Shown here: piece after piece, positions 51,687 to 63,425 of the stretch
Layout: each line of letters starts with the position of its first letter
Numbering within the stretch: position 1 is the first letter of the stretch
Source of the DNA: Roseovarius nubinhibens ISM
GTDB lineage: Bacteria > Pseudomonadota > Alphaproteobacteria > Rhodobacterales > Rhodobacteraceae
Assembly (NCBI RefSeq): GCF_000152625.1
Contig: NZ_CH724156.1
Span: 2,132,569 to 2,196,568, forward strand
Length of the DNA stretch: 64,000 nucleotides
Direction: 5' to 3'
Notes under the pieces: model-generated
What the model saw: only the letters and a program-made list of their open reading frames with translations
The model's database searches: none
What the model was told of the DNA's origin: nothing
Made by a program: the position numbers and the translations under genes

Positions 51687-51780
51687 CTCGGGGTGTTCCT
51701 GTGGGCCGCTGGCCCGTGCGAACTGAGACGCTGTGCGAACCCGTTGAACCTGAACCGGCTAGAACCGGCGGAGGGAAGGA
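51687..51780 (+). ncRNA. TPP riboswitch upstream of thiBPQ
   Basis: The conserved THI-element boxes are visible: TCGGGGTG at 51689-51694, ACTGAGA at 51722-51728, CCCGTTGAACCTGAA at 51740-51754 and GGCGGAGGGAAGG at 51767-51779. It precedes thiB by 50 bp and should repress thiamine uptake when TPP is plentiful. Confidence 0.93.
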
Positions 51781-51829
51781 TTGCACGACATTGCCTCTCC
51801 TTGTCCCTCGCGCCGCCAAGGAGAGTGCC

Positions 51830-52816
51830 ATGAAGAAGATTGCAATTGCGCTGGGATGTCTGGGCGGGGCGCTGCCGGGGGCGGTGATCGCCGACACGCC
51901 CGAGCTCACCGTTTATACCTATGACAGTTTCGTCTCGGACTGGGGTCCGGGGCCCAAGATCGAGGCGGCGTTCGAGGAAAGCTGTGGCTGCGATCTCAAC
52001 CTCGTGGGGATCGAGGATGGCGCGGCGCTGTTGGCGCGGGTGCGGCTCGAAGGGGCGCATTCCGAGGCGGATGTGGTGCTTGGCATCGACACCAACCTGA
52101 TGGCGGCGGCGGCGGAGACCGGGCTTTTTGCGCCGCATGAGGTGAGCGCCGAATATGACCTGCCGATTGCCTGGGAGGATGCCAGTTTCCTGCCCTATGA
52201 CTGGGGCTATTTCGCCTTTGTCCATAACGAGGGCTTTGCCGCACCGGGGGATTTCCGCGCGCTGGCAGAAAGCGACACCAAGATCGTCATCCAAGACCCG
52301 CGCAGCTCGACCCCCGGTCTTGGTCTGCTCTATTGGGTCAAATCGGCCTATGGCGACGAGGCCCCGGCGATCTGGCAGGGGCTGTCGGACAATATCGTGA
52401 CCGTCACCAAGGGCTGGTCCGAGGCCTATGGTCTCTTTCTCGAGGGCGAGGCGGATATGGTGCTGAGCTATACCACGTCGCCCGCCTATCACCTGATTGC
52501 CGAAGAGGACGCCAGCAAAGCGGCGGCGCTCTTTGACGAGGGCCATTACATGCAGGTCGAAGTGGCCGGCATGCTCAAGGGCAGCGATCAGCCCGATCTC
52601 GCCCGCCAGTTCCTCGCCTTCATGGTGTCGGACGCGGCGCAGTCGATCCTGCCCACCACCAATTGGATGTACCCGGCGGTGACCCCCGAGGCCGGTCTGC
52701 CCAAAGGGTTCGAGACGCTGACCCAGCCGGAAAAGGCGCTGTTCTACACGGCAGACGAGGCCGAGGCGCTGCGCAAGCCCGCGCTGGATGAATGGCTGAC
52801 CGCGCTCAGCCGGTAA
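51830..52816 (+). CDS. thiB: Thiamine ABC transporter substrate-binding protein
   Basis: 328 aa from ATG 51830 with AAGGAG 6 nt upstream. Signal peptide MKKIAIALGCLGGALPGAVIA. Mature ThiB motifs: LTVYTYDSFVSDWGPGPKIEAAFEESCGCDL, VVLGIDTNLM, DWGYFAFVHNE, DPRSSTPGLGLLYW and LSYTTSPAYHLI. Periplasmic binding of thiamine, TMP or TPP. Behind a TPP riboswitch. Confidence 0.95.
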   Translation: MKKIAIALGCLGGALPGAVIADTPELTVYTYDSFVSDWGPGPKIEAAFEESCGCDLNLVGIEDGAALLARVRLEGAHSEADVVLGIDTNLMAAAAETGLFAPHEVSAEYDLPIAWEDASFLPYDWGYFAFVHNEGFAAPGDFRALAESDTKIVIQDPRSSTPGLGLLYWVKSAYGDEAPAIWQGLSDNIVTVTKGWSEAYGLFLEGEADMVLSYTTSPAYHLIAEEDASKAAALFDEGHYMQVEVAGMLKGSDQPDLARQFLAFMVSDAAQSILPTTNWMYPAVTPEAGLPKGFETLTQPEKALFYTADEAEALRKPALDEWLTALSR

Positions 52817-54372
52817 GCGGCACGCCGGGTCTCGTCGCCGCGTTTGGCGTGGCGGCGGTGATCCTTGGCACATTGCTCACCGTGGCGCTGCGGGCCGAGG
52901 GCGGCGCGGGGCTTTTCGGGCCTGCGGACTGGTCGGCGCTGCGCTTTACCCTGCTGCAAGCAAGCCTGTCGGCGCTGCTCAGCGTCGGGCTGGCGGTGCC
53001 GGTCGCCCGCGCCCTGGCGCGGCGGCGGTTTCGCGGGCGGGCGGCGCTCATCGGGTTGATGGGCGCGCCCTTTATCCTGCCGGTGATCGTCGGGGTGCTG
53101 GGGCTGGTGACGGTCTTTGGCCGGGGCGGCTGGATCAGTCAGATCCTGGGCCAGTTCGGCCTGCCCCCGCTGAGCATCTACGGGCTGCATGGGGTCGTTC
53201 TGGCGCATGTGTTCTTCAACCTGCCACTGGCGACGCGGCTCATCCTGCAGGGCTGGCAGGAGGTGCCGGGCGAGCGGTTCCGCCTCGCCGCGCAGCTCGG
53301 CATCGAGGGCTGGTCGATGTGGCGGCTGATAGAGCTGCCGATGCTGATGCGGGTGGTGCCTGGCGCGCTGGCGGTGGTCTTTGCCCTCTGCCTCACCAGT
53401 TTCGCGGTGGCGCTGACGCTGGGCGGCGGACCGAGGGCGACCACGATCGAACTGGCGATCTATCAGGCCTTTACCTTCGATTTTGACCTCGGGCGTGCGG
53501 CGCTCTTGTCGCTGGTGCAGCTGGTGCTCACCGGGGTGACCGCCTGGGTGGCGCTGCGGCTCGGCAGTGGCGAAGGCTTTGGTGCGGGGCTCGACCGGGC
53601 GATCCGGCGCTGGGACGGGCAGGGGGCGCTGCGCCGTGGGCTCGACGCGGGCTGGATCGGGCTGGCGGCGCTCTTTCTGCTGCTGCCGCTGAGCGCAGTC
53701 GTCCTTGCCGGGCTGGCCGGGATGATCGGTCTGCCGGGGCAGGTCTGGCGCTCGGCGGCGATCTCGCTCGCCGTGGCGGGGGCGAGCACGGTGCTGGTGC
53801 TGATCGTGGCGCTGCCGATGGCCATCGCGGCGGCGCGGGGCGGCCGGGGGCGCGGCGGCATACTTGCCCGTATGGTCGAGCTCTCGGGACTTCTGGGCCT
53901 GGCCGCCTCGCCGCTGGTGATCGGCACCGGGCTTTTCATCCTGATGCGGCCGCTGACCGATCCGATTGCCATGGCGCTGCCGGTGACGGCGCTGGTCAAT
54001 GCGCTGATGGCGCTGCCCTTTGCGCTGCGCATCCTCGGGCCACGGGCGCGCGATGTGCTGGCGGGCGAGGGGCGGCTCGGGCTGAGCCTTGGGCTCACCG
54101 GCGGGCGGTTTGTGCGGCTGGTGCTCTGGCCCCGGATGCGGCCGCAGATCGGCTTTGCCGCAGGGCTCACCGCGGCGCTGTCGATGGGCGATCTCGGGGT
54201 GATTGCGCTCTTTGCCGATCCCGACACCGCGACGCTGCCCTTGCAGATCTATCGCCTCATGGGCGCCTATCGGATGGAGAGCGCGGCGGGGGCGGCGCTC
54301 TTGCTGCTCCTGCTGTCGCTGGCGCTGTTTTACATCATCGACCGGGGAGGGCGGTATCATGCTGAAGCTTGA
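52792..54372 (+). CDS. thiP: Thiamine ABC transporter permease
   Basis: 526 aa, a fused double permease with about twelve helices and two EAA-type loops (ERFRLAAQLGIEGWSMWRLIELPML and GRLGLSLGLTGGRFVRLVLWPRM). Starts inside the thiB end (25-bp overlap) and overlaps thiQ by 14 bp. Forms the ThiBPQ importer in the inner membrane. Confidence 0.93.
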   Translation: MADRAQPVSGTPGLVAAFGVAAVILGTLLTVALRAEGGAGLFGPADWSALRFTLLQASLSALLSVGLAVPVARALARRRFRGRAALIGLMGAPFILPVIVGVLGLVTVFGRGGWISQILGQFGLPPLSIYGLHGVVLAHVFFNLPLATRLILQGWQEVPGERFRLAAQLGIEGWSMWRLIELPMLMRVVPGALAVVFALCLTSFAVALTLGGGPRATTIELAIYQAFTFDFDLGRAALLSLVQLVLTGVTAWVALRLGSGEGFGAGLDRAIRRWDGQGALRRGLDAGWIGLAALFLLLPLSAVVLAGLAGMIGLPGQVWRSAAISLAVAGASTVLVLIVALPMAIAAARGGRGRGGILARMVELSGLLGLAASPLVIGTGLFILMRPLTDPIAMALPVTALVNALMALPFALRILGPRARDVLAGEGRLGLSLGLTGGRFVRLVLWPRMRPQIGFAAGLTAALSMGDLGVIALFADPDTATLPLQIYRLMGAYRMESAAGAALLLLLLSLALFYIIDRGGRYHAEA

Positions 54373-55045
54373 GAGCTGTGTCATCGACAATGACGGGTTT
54401 CGCCTCGCCGCTGACTGGGCGCTGGCGCCGGGACGGCTGGTGGCGGTGATCGGCCCGTCGGGCGGTGGCAAGACGACGCTGCTCGAGGCGGTGGCGGGGT
54501 TCGTGCCGCTGGCCGAGGGGCGCATCACATGGCAGGGCCGCGACATCAGCGCCGCCGCCCCCGATGCGCGCCCTGTGGCGATGCTTTTTCAGGATGGCAA
54601 TCTCTTCCCGCATCTGAGCGTGGCGCAGAACGCCGGGCTGGGCCTTGGGCCATCGCTCGCCCATGCGGGCGAGGCGGCGGTGGCCGAGGCGCTGGCGCGG
54701 GTGGGGCTCGACGGGTTTGGCGGGCGCAAACCTGCGGCGCTCTCGGGCGGGCAGCGGGCGCGGGTGGCGCTGGCGCGGGTGCTGCTGCAGCGCCGGGCGC
54801 TTCTCTTGCTGGACGAGCCCTTTGCCGCGCTTGGGCCGGCACTTCGGGCCGAGATGCTCGACATGGTGGCCGAGCTCGCGCGTGAGACCGGCGCGAGCCT
54901 GTTGATGGTGAGCCATGATCCGGGCGACGCCCAGCGCATCGCTGATGAGGTGGTGGTGGTCAGCGATGGCGTGGCCCATGCCCCGCGCGAGACCGGGCCG
55001 CTCTTTGCCGACCCGCCCGCCAATCTGCGTGCCTATCTGGGGTAA
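54359..55045 (+). CDS. thiQ: Thiamine ABC transporter ATPase
   Basis: 228 aa from ATG 54359 (GGGGAGG upstream). Walker A GPSGGGKTT, Q-loop MLFQDGNLFPH, LSGGQRARVALARVL, Walker B LLLLDEPFAALGP and VSHD. Short ThiQ-type ATPase without extra C-terminal regulatory domain. Confidence 0.93.
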   Translation: MLKLESCVIDNDGFRLAADWALAPGRLVAVIGPSGGGKTTLLEAVAGFVPLAEGRITWQGRDISAAAPDARPVAMLFQDGNLFPHLSVAQNAGLGLGPSLAHAGEAAVAEALARVGLDGFGGRKPAALSGGQRARVALARVLLQRRALLLLDEPFAALGPALRAEMLDMVAELARETGASLLMVSHDPGDAQRIADEVVVVSDGVAHAPRETGPLFADPPANLRAYLG

Positions 55046-55063
55046 GGCCCAGAGCGTCAGAGC

Positions 55064-55294
55064 CTAGCCTTTTTCGCAGCCGATCCCGTCATTGTCGCGG
55101 TCCAGCCCGTAGATGTCGCGCCCCACGACGCGCACCGGGCCTTGGACATAGGCGGGGCCGTTGCCCGACCCACCGGCGCAATCCACGTCCGAGGCAATCG
55201 GCACGCAGGCCCCTGAATAATTGGGGTCGCAATCCGCGGCGGCGGCAGGTTGCGGCAAAAACGCCAAGCTCATAATCCAGAAATATCTTTTCAT
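55064..55294 (-). CDS. Small secreted Excalibur-type calcium-binding protein
   Basis: 76 aa from ATG 55294. Signal peptide MKRYFWIMSLAFLPQPAAAA. Mature part has CDPNYSGACVPIASDVDCAGGSGNGP and ends in IYGLDRDNDGIGCEKG, the DxDxDGxxCE signature of the Excalibur domain. Four Cys in the mature protein could form two disulfides. Convergent with thiQ. Its promoter holds a CtrA-like palindrome. Confidence 0.85.
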   Translation of the reverse strand: MKRYFWIMSLAFLPQPAAAADCDPNYSGACVPIASDVDCAGGSGNGPAYVQGPVRVVGRDIYGLDRDNDGIGCEKG

Positions 55295-55302
55295 GTGACG
55301 AT

Positions 55303-55337
55303 CCACGTTAACGAAATATTAACATTCGTTAACGTGG
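55303..55337. promoter_or_regulatory. 13-bp-arm palindrome with CtrA-like TTAA-N7-TTAA
   Basis: CCACGTTAACGAA (55303-55315) and TTCGTTAACGTGG (55325-55337) are perfect inverted arms around 9 nt. TTAA-N7-TTAA at 55308-55322 matches the CtrA full-site consensus. It lies 8 bp upstream of the Excalibur gene start and 33 bp after the ribH stop. Confidence 0.6.
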
Positions 55338-55370
55338 GGTCAGCTTGGCGTTTCTACAAGAGGGTGTGGA

Positions 55371-55820
55371 TCAGGCCGCCGCCACCGCCGGGCGCAGCGC
55401 GGCGCGGGTCTCGGTGATCTTGAGCGCGGCGCGGGCGGCCTCGCGGCCTTTTTCGACGAAATGCGCGCGGTAGATCGCGTTGTGGTGATCCGTTTCCTGA
55501 TAGTGATGCGGGGTGAGCGACACCGAGAGCACCGGCACGCCGCTGTCAAAGCCCGCGCGCATCAGCCCATCGACCACGGCTTGCGCCACGAAATCATGGC
55601 GGTAGATGCCGCCATCGACGACAAAGGCGGCGGCGGCCACGGCGGCATAGCGCCCGGTCTGGGCGAGGTCGCGGGCCAGCAGCGGCATCTCGAACGCGCC
55701 CGGCACGTCATAGACGTCGATCTGATCCATCGGGATTAGCTCGGCAAAACCGTCGAGCGCGCGGTCGACGATATCGGAATGCCAGTTGGCCTTGATAAAG
55801 GCGTAGCGGGGAAGTGTCAT
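55371..55820 (-). CDS. ribH: 6,7-dimethyl-8-ribityllumazine synthase
   Basis: 149 aa from ATG 55820. Motifs RYAFIKANWHSDIVDRALDGF, VYDVPGAFEMPLLARDLAQTGRYAAVAAAAFVVDGGIYRHDFVAQAVVDGLM, PVLSVSLTPHHYQE and an HNA-containing C-terminus, as in the type II (RibH2) lumazine synthases of alphaproteobacteria. Stands alone behind an FMN riboswitch, so it is a riboflavin gene outside the main rib operon. Confidence 0.92.
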   Translation of the reverse strand: MTLPRYAFIKANWHSDIVDRALDGFAELIPMDQIDVYDVPGAFEMPLLARDLAQTGRYAAVAAAAFVVDGGIYRHDFVAQAVVDGLMRAGFDSGVPVLSVSLTPHHYQETDHHNAIYRAHFVEKGREAARAALKITETRAALRPAVAAA

Positions 55821-55910
55821 ATCGGGGTCTCCTTTCACATTTGACACGTCACCCAGAGCATCAAACGAAAGGAGGCAGGGCCGCCTAGCCCCTATCCTGT
55901 CGCTCTCTTC

Positions 55911-56042
55911 CATCCGGACTATGACCGTCGGCCCCGGAATTGCACCGGGTCTGCTGACACCCCGGAGAACCGGGGCCGCTCGCGGGCTTCGGGGGCTGGC
56001 CCCGTTACCGCCGGTGGGGAGTTTCGCCCCGCCCTGAGAGTG
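55911..56042 (-). ncRNA. FMN riboswitch (RFN element) upstream of ribH
   Basis: Reading the minus strand, the RFN boxes appear in order: GGGCGGGGCGAAACTCCCC, ACCGGCGGTAACGGGG, AGCCCGCGAGC, GGTGTCAGCAGACCCGGT, CAATTCCGGGGCCGACGGTC and ATAGTCCGGATG. It precedes ribH by 90 nt. Confidence 0.95.
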
Positions 56043-56082
56043 CCGCCAAACTGGCGCGTTCCGGGGCGGGGCGCAAGCGCAA

Positions 56083-57081
56083 TCAGCTCAGCAGGCGCGC
56101 ATCCGGGCGGATCATGCCCGTCGTCACCCCGCGCCAATTGCGGATGGGCGCGTTCATATAGCGTTTGGCGGTCGGGTGATCGGCCGAGAGCACGCCAAGA
56201 CGCACCAAAAGCGCGGTGATCGCGCATTCCGACGCGCGGGTCGCACCATCGGTGACCTTGAGCGCCACGCCAAGCCCGCGCTTGGGCAGGATCGCGATAA
56301 AGAACCCTTCGGCCCCGGTCTTGAGCGCCACCGGCTCGGAACAGGCGCGCATCAGCTCGGTGCAAGCGCGGGTTTCCCCGGCGACAAGCTCGGGATGGGC
56401 GACCATCGCCTGCCAGAGCCGCACCATCGCCGTCTGCCGGGCATCCGCGCCCTCGGAGGCGGCGGCGAACTGGGCCATGGCGCGCGCCATGCCATGCAGG
56501 GTGCAGGCGTGGTTCGGCGCGGAACAGCCGTCGATGCCGAAACCGGGGCTCGTCTCGCCGGTGACCTCTTCAAAGGCCTGCAGACAGGCCTGCTGCACCG
56601 GGTGGGCGGGGTCGATATACTCGGGCCCCGCGCCGAGATGCTGGGCAAGGGTGAGAAAGCCCGCATGTTTGCCCGAGCAATTGTTATGCGCCTGACAGGG
56701 CGTGCCATTGGCGCGCAGCATCGCGTCGCGCTCGGGCTCGCCCATGGGGATCTGAACGCCACAGCGGAAATCATCGTCACCGAGCCCGAGATCGGCGAGC
56801 CAGCGCTGCACCCGCTCGACATGGATCGGCGCGCCGGAATGCGAGGCACAGCTCAGCGCCAGCCGCTCGGTTGACAGCCCCGCCGCCTCCGCCGCACCGC
56901 TTTCCACCAGCGGCAGCGCCTGCAGCATCTTGGCCGAACTGCGCGGCAGGATGAGCGTCGCGGGATCGCCCCAGGCTTCGCGGATGTTGCCATTGGCGTC
57001 GCAGATGACCGCATGGCCGGAATGCAGGCTCTCGGCCAAGGGGCCACGCCAGATTTCAACAAGGGGATGGGGTTGCGTCAT
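56083..57081 (-). CDS. Asparaginase II family protein (Rhizobium etli type)
   Basis: 332 aa from ATG 57081 (GGAGGT upstream). PF06089-type asparaginase: VEIWRGPLAESLHSGHAVICDANG, PRSSAKMLQALPLVESGA, ALSCASHSGAPIH, NNCSGKHAGFLTLAQHL and DGCSAPNHACTLHGMA. The S-x-x-K and Cys-containing motifs of the family are present. Hydrolyses L-asparagine in the cytosol; unrelated to E. coli AnsB. Confidence 0.9.
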   Translation of the reverse strand: MTQPHPLVEIWRGPLAESLHSGHAVICDANGNIREAWGDPATLILPRSSAKMLQALPLVESGAAEAAGLSTERLALSCASHSGAPIHVERVQRWLADLGLGDDDFRCGVQIPMGEPERDAMLRANGTPCQAHNNCSGKHAGFLTLAQHLGAGPEYIDPAHPVQQACLQAFEEVTGETSPGFGIDGCSAPNHACTLHGMARAMAQFAAASEGADARQTAMVRLWQAMVAHPELVAGETRACTELMRACSEPVALKTGAEGFFIAILPKRGLGVALKVTDGATRASECAITALLVRLGVLSADHPTAKRYMNAPIRNWRGVTTGMIRPDARLLS

Positions 57082-57263
57082 GTTACCTCCGGGGGGCCGC
57101 GCCATGTGCGGGATTTCGCCAATTCGACCTTTCGTTTCTGGCCTGTTTCAGGCTAATGTTGCAATGTCGAGCAGGAATTGACCGTATAGCCCGGAAACCG
57201 GGGCGTGATAAAGCGGACGGTCATGAAATTGAGGTAAAGGGACAGTCTGGAGGCTGGACGAAC

Positions 57264-57803
57264 ATGGTATTTACGCAAATTCGCGGAGCACTCACCGGGG
57301 TTGTGGCGGCAGCGGCGCTGACGGGCGCGGCCATGCCCGCAGCGGCACAGGAAAGCACCAACCAAGTGGCGGCCAACACCGCCTGGAGTGTCTTCGAAGA
57401 CAAGAACCCCAAGGAATGCTGGGCCGTCTCGGCGCCGACCGAAACGGTCAACACGCGCGACGGGCGGGTTGTGGCGGTGCGCCGCGGCTCGATCCTGTTG
57501 ATGACCTTCTTCCGCCCCGATGCGGGTGTGGCGGGGCAGGTGGCCTTTACCGGCGGCTATCCTTTCGCCGGTGGCTCGACGGTGGAAATCGACGTCGATG
57601 GCACCTCCTTCGATCTCTTCACCGAGGGCGAATGGGCCTGGCCCGCGAGCAAGGCCGACGACGCCAAGATCATCGCCGCGATGAAGGCCGGATCGAACGC
57701 CACGCTCACCGCACGGTCGAGCCGCGGCACCCAGACCAAGGACACGTTTTCGCTCTCGGGCTATACCGCCGCGATGGGCGAGGCCGAAAAGCGCTGCAAG
57801 TAA
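57264..57803 (+). CDS. Invasion-associated locus B (IalB) family protein
   Basis: 179 aa from ATG 57264 (GGAGG 11 nt upstream). Signal peptide MVFTQIRGALTGVVAAAALTGAAMPAAAQ. Mature domain: WSVFEDKNPKECWAVSAPT, TFFRPDAGVAGQVAFTGGYPF, GTSFDLFTEGEWAWPAS, ending AEKRC, with two Cys likely forming a disulfide. Common in free-living alphaproteobacteria, so no pathogenic role should be read from the name. Confidence 0.85.
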   Translation: MVFTQIRGALTGVVAAAALTGAAMPAAAQESTNQVAANTAWSVFEDKNPKECWAVSAPTETVNTRDGRVVAVRRGSILLMTFFRPDAGVAGQVAFTGGYPFAGGSTVEIDVDGTSFDLFTEGEWAWPASKADDAKIIAAMKAGSNATLTARSSRGTQTKDTFSLSGYTAAMGEAEKRCK

Positions 57804-57831
57804 GCCGCTGATTTCAGGAGATATTTCAGGG

Positions 57832-57858
57832 CGGCCCGGGGCAACCTCGGGCCGTTTT
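57832..57858 (+). terminator. Rho-independent terminator after the IalB gene
   Basis: CGGCCCG/CGGGCCG with a 9-nt loop, followed by TTTT (57855-57858). Confidence 0.85.
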
Positions 57859-57916
57859 GCGTGGCACAGGGCCTGCCCCCTTGTCAGCGCAGGTGATTCC
57901 CACTACCACTGATTGC

Positions 57917-60920
<3,004 letters not shown>

Positions 60921-61087
60921 CATAGAGGGCAAGACGCTCGGCGCGGCGCTGGCCGAGCTTGGCTTTGAGGCGCAGGCCACGGCCACCGCGCTCAACGGTG
61001 TCTTTGTCCCCCGCGAGGCGCGGGCGGGCACGCAGCTCAACGATGGCGACCGGCTCGAAGTGCTGGCGCCGATGCAGGGAGGCTGAG

Positions 61088-61858
61088 ATGCTGACGCTTT
61101 ATGGAAAGACCCTGACCTCGCGGCTCATGCTGGGCACCGCGCAATACCCGTCGCCGAAGATCCTGACCGAGGCCATCGCCGCCTCGGGCACCGAAGTGAT
61201 CACCGTCAGCCTGCGGCGCGAGACGGCAGAGGGCAGCGGCGCAGGGTTCTGGGACATCCTGCGCGAAAGCGGCGCGCATATCCTGCCCAACACCGCCGGC
61301 TGCCATAGCGCCCAGGAGGCGGTGACCACCGCCCGCATGGCGCGCGAGCTTTTCGGCACCAACTGGATCAAGCTCGAGGTGATCGGCGACAGCGACACCT
61401 TGCAGCCGGATGTCTTTGGCCTCGTCGAGGCGGCGGAAATCCTCTGTGCCGATGGGTTCGAGGTCTTTCCCTATACCACCGATGATCTGGTCGTCGGCGC
61501 GCGACTGGTGGCGGCGGGCTGCCGGGTGCTGATGCCTTGGGGCGCGCCCATCGGGTCGGGGCAGGGGCTGCGCAACCCCGAGGCGCTGCGCACCATGCGG
61601 GCGCATTTCCCCGACATCCCGCTGGTGGTGGATGCGGGGATCGGGCGGCCCTCGGATGCCTGCGCCGCGATGGAGCTCGGGATGGATGCGGTGCTTTTGA
61701 ACACGGCGGTGGCGCGGGCTGGCGATCCGGTCACCATGGCGCGGGCCATGGCGGGCGCGATCGAGGCAGGCCGCGCCGGGTTCGAGGCAAACCCGATGGA
61801 ACGGCGTGACATGGCGGTGCCCTCGACACCGCTTCTGGGACTGGCGGAGTTGGCATGA
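61088..61858 (+). CDS. thiG: Thiazole synthase
   Basis: 256 aa. Motifs [65 protein letters not shown] with the imine-forming Lys, [43 protein letters not shown]. Makes the thiazole from DXP, dehydroglycine and ThiS-COSH. Overlaps thiE by 4 bp. Confidence 0.95.
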   Translation: MLTLYGKTLTSRLMLGTAQYPSPKILTEAIAASGTEVITVSLRRETAEGSGAGFWDILRESGAHILPNTAGCHSAQEAVTTARMARELFGTNWIKLEVIGDSDTLQPDVFGLVEAAEILCADGFEVFPYTTDDLVVGARLVAAGCRVLMPWGAPIGSGQGLRNPEALRTMRAHFPDIPLVVDAGIGRPSDACAAMELGMDAVLLNTAVARAGDPVTMARAMAGAIEAGRAGFEANPMERRDMAVPSTPLLGLAELA

Positions 61859-62469
61859 TGGATCGTTTCTACCTGATCGTGAGCGATGTGCTCTGGCTGC
61901 GGGCGCTGGTGCCCCTGGGCGTGCGGCTCGTGCAGCTGCGCATCAAGGACCGCGACGCGGCGGAGACCCGCGCCCAGATCCGCGCCGCCCGCGAGGTCTG
62001 CGCCGCCCATAATTGTCAGCTGGTGGTCAATGATTACTGGCAGATCGCGCTCGAAGAGGGCTGTGATTTCGTCCATCTCGGCCAAGAGGACATGGACAGC
62101 GCCGATTTCACCGCGCTGCGCCGGGCGGGTGTCCGCTTTGGCCTGTCGACCCATGACGAGACGGAACTTGACCGCGCCCTCGACAAGGGTCCGGCCTATG
62201 TGGCGCTCGGCCCGGTCTATCCGACCCTGTTGAAAAAGATGAAATGGGGGCCGCAGGGGCTCGACCGGGTGCGCGACTGGAAGGCGCGGGCGGGCAAGGT
62301 GCCGCTGGTGGCGATTGGCGGGCTGACGCCGGAACGGCTGCCCGGTGTCTTTGCCGCCGGGGCCGACAGCGCGGCGGTGGTGACCGATATCCAGCGCGCC
62401 GCCGACCCGTTGGCGCGCACCGCCGAATGGATCGCGGCCTGCGACGCCGCCGACCTGACCCCGGCATGA
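61855..62469 (+). CDS. thiE: Thiamine-phosphate synthase
   Basis: 204 aa TIM-barrel enzyme: [98 protein letters not shown]. Condenses HMP-PP and thiazole phosphate. Confidence 0.94.
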   Translation: MMDRFYLIVSDVLWLRALVPLGVRLVQLRIKDRDAAETRAQIRAAREVCAAHNCQLVVNDYWQIALEEGCDFVHLGQEDMDSADFTALRRAGVRFGLSTHDETELDRALDKGPAYVALGPVYPTLLKKMKWGPQGLDRVRDWKARAGKVPLVAIGGLTPERLPGVFAAGADSAAVVTDIQRAADPLARTAEWIAACDAADLTPA

Positions 62470-63425
62470 GCCGCCACGCCCGCCAGGAAATGATCATCGG
62501 CGCCGCCGCCCAGGCGCGGCTGGCGGCGTCGCATGTGCTGATGATCGGCGCGGGCGGGCTTGGCGTGCCGGTGCTGCAATATCTCGCCGGGGCGGGCATC
62601 GGGCGGATCACCCTGCTCGATCCTGATCATGTGGAGGAAAGCAACCTGCACCGTCAGGTGCTCTACCGCATGGATGACATCGGCGCGCCCAAAGCCGAGG
62701 CCGCCGCCCGCCATCTGCGCGCGCTCGCGCCCGCGCTCGACATCACCGCCGAGCTGGCCACCCTGACGCCGTCGCGCGCGCCGGATCTGGTGGCGGGGGC
62801 CGATCTGGTGGTCGACGGGGCCGACAGTTTCGCGGTCTCCTATATCCTCTCGGACGCCTGTCTTGCGGCGGGCACACCTCTGGTCAGCGGCTCGGTTCTC
62901 GGCGCGCGCGGCTATGCCGGGATGTATTGCGGCGACGCCCCGAGCCTGCGGGCGGTCTTTCCCGATCTGCCACAGACCGCCGCCACCTGTGCCACCGCGG
63001 GCGTGCTCGGCCCGGTGGTCGGCATGACCGGCACGCTCTGCGCGCAATTGGCGCTCGCCCATCTCGCCGGGCAAGAGCCGCGCCCCGCCGGGCGGCTCGT
63101 CACCCTCGACATGGAGAGCTATGCGCCCAGCAGTTTCAGCTTTCTCGGCGCGCCGGAACCCAACCAGCGTTGGCCCTTCATCGACGCGGGTCTCCTGCGC
63201 GACGGCGATCAGATGGTCGAGCTGCGCCCCGAGGCTGAGGCCCCCACGCCCTTCGTGCCACAGGCCCGCCGCGCCCGGCCCGAGGCGGTGACAGAGCTGG
63301 CGCTCGATCCCGCCCGCCGGGTGGTGCTCGGCTGTCAGACCGGGCTCCGCTCCTGGCGCGCGGCGCGGGCTCTGGCCGAAGCGGGGCGCTATGACATCGC
63401 GCTTTGCGCCGCGGTGGCGGCATGA
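62466..63425 (+). CDS. thiF: ThiF adenylyltransferase with C-terminal rhodanese-like segment
   Basis: 319 aa from ATG 62466 (4-bp overlap with thiE). E1-like domain: VLMIGAGGLGVPVLQYLAGAGIGRITLLDPDHVEESNLHRQVLYRMDDIGAPKAEAA and VDGADSFAVSYILSDACL. The last 35 residues, RRVVLGCQTGLRSWRAARALAEAG, look like the active-site end of a rhodanese domain with a Cys loop (CQTGLRS). Adenylates ThiS and may also carry the sulfur. Confidence 0.9.
   Translation: MSRHARQEMIIGAAAQARLAASHVLMIGAGGLGVPVLQYLAGAGIGRITLLDPDHVEESNLHRQVLYRMDDIGAPKAEAAARHLRALAPALDITAELATLTPSRAPDLVAGADLVVDGADSFAVSYILSDACLAAGTPLVSGSVLGARGYAGMYCGDAPSLRAVFPDLPQTAATCATAGVLGPVVGMTGTLCAQLALAHLAGQEPRPAGRLVTLDMESYAPSSFSFLGAPEPNQRWPFIDAGLLRDGDQMVELRPEAEAPTPFVPQARRARPEAVTELALDPARRVVLGCQTGLRSWRAARALAEAGRYDIALCAAVAA

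Noticed and set aside
57264..57803. Virulence factor suggested by the invasion-associated name
   Set aside because: IalB-family proteins are widespread in harmless marine alphaproteobacteria and nothing nearby supports virulence.
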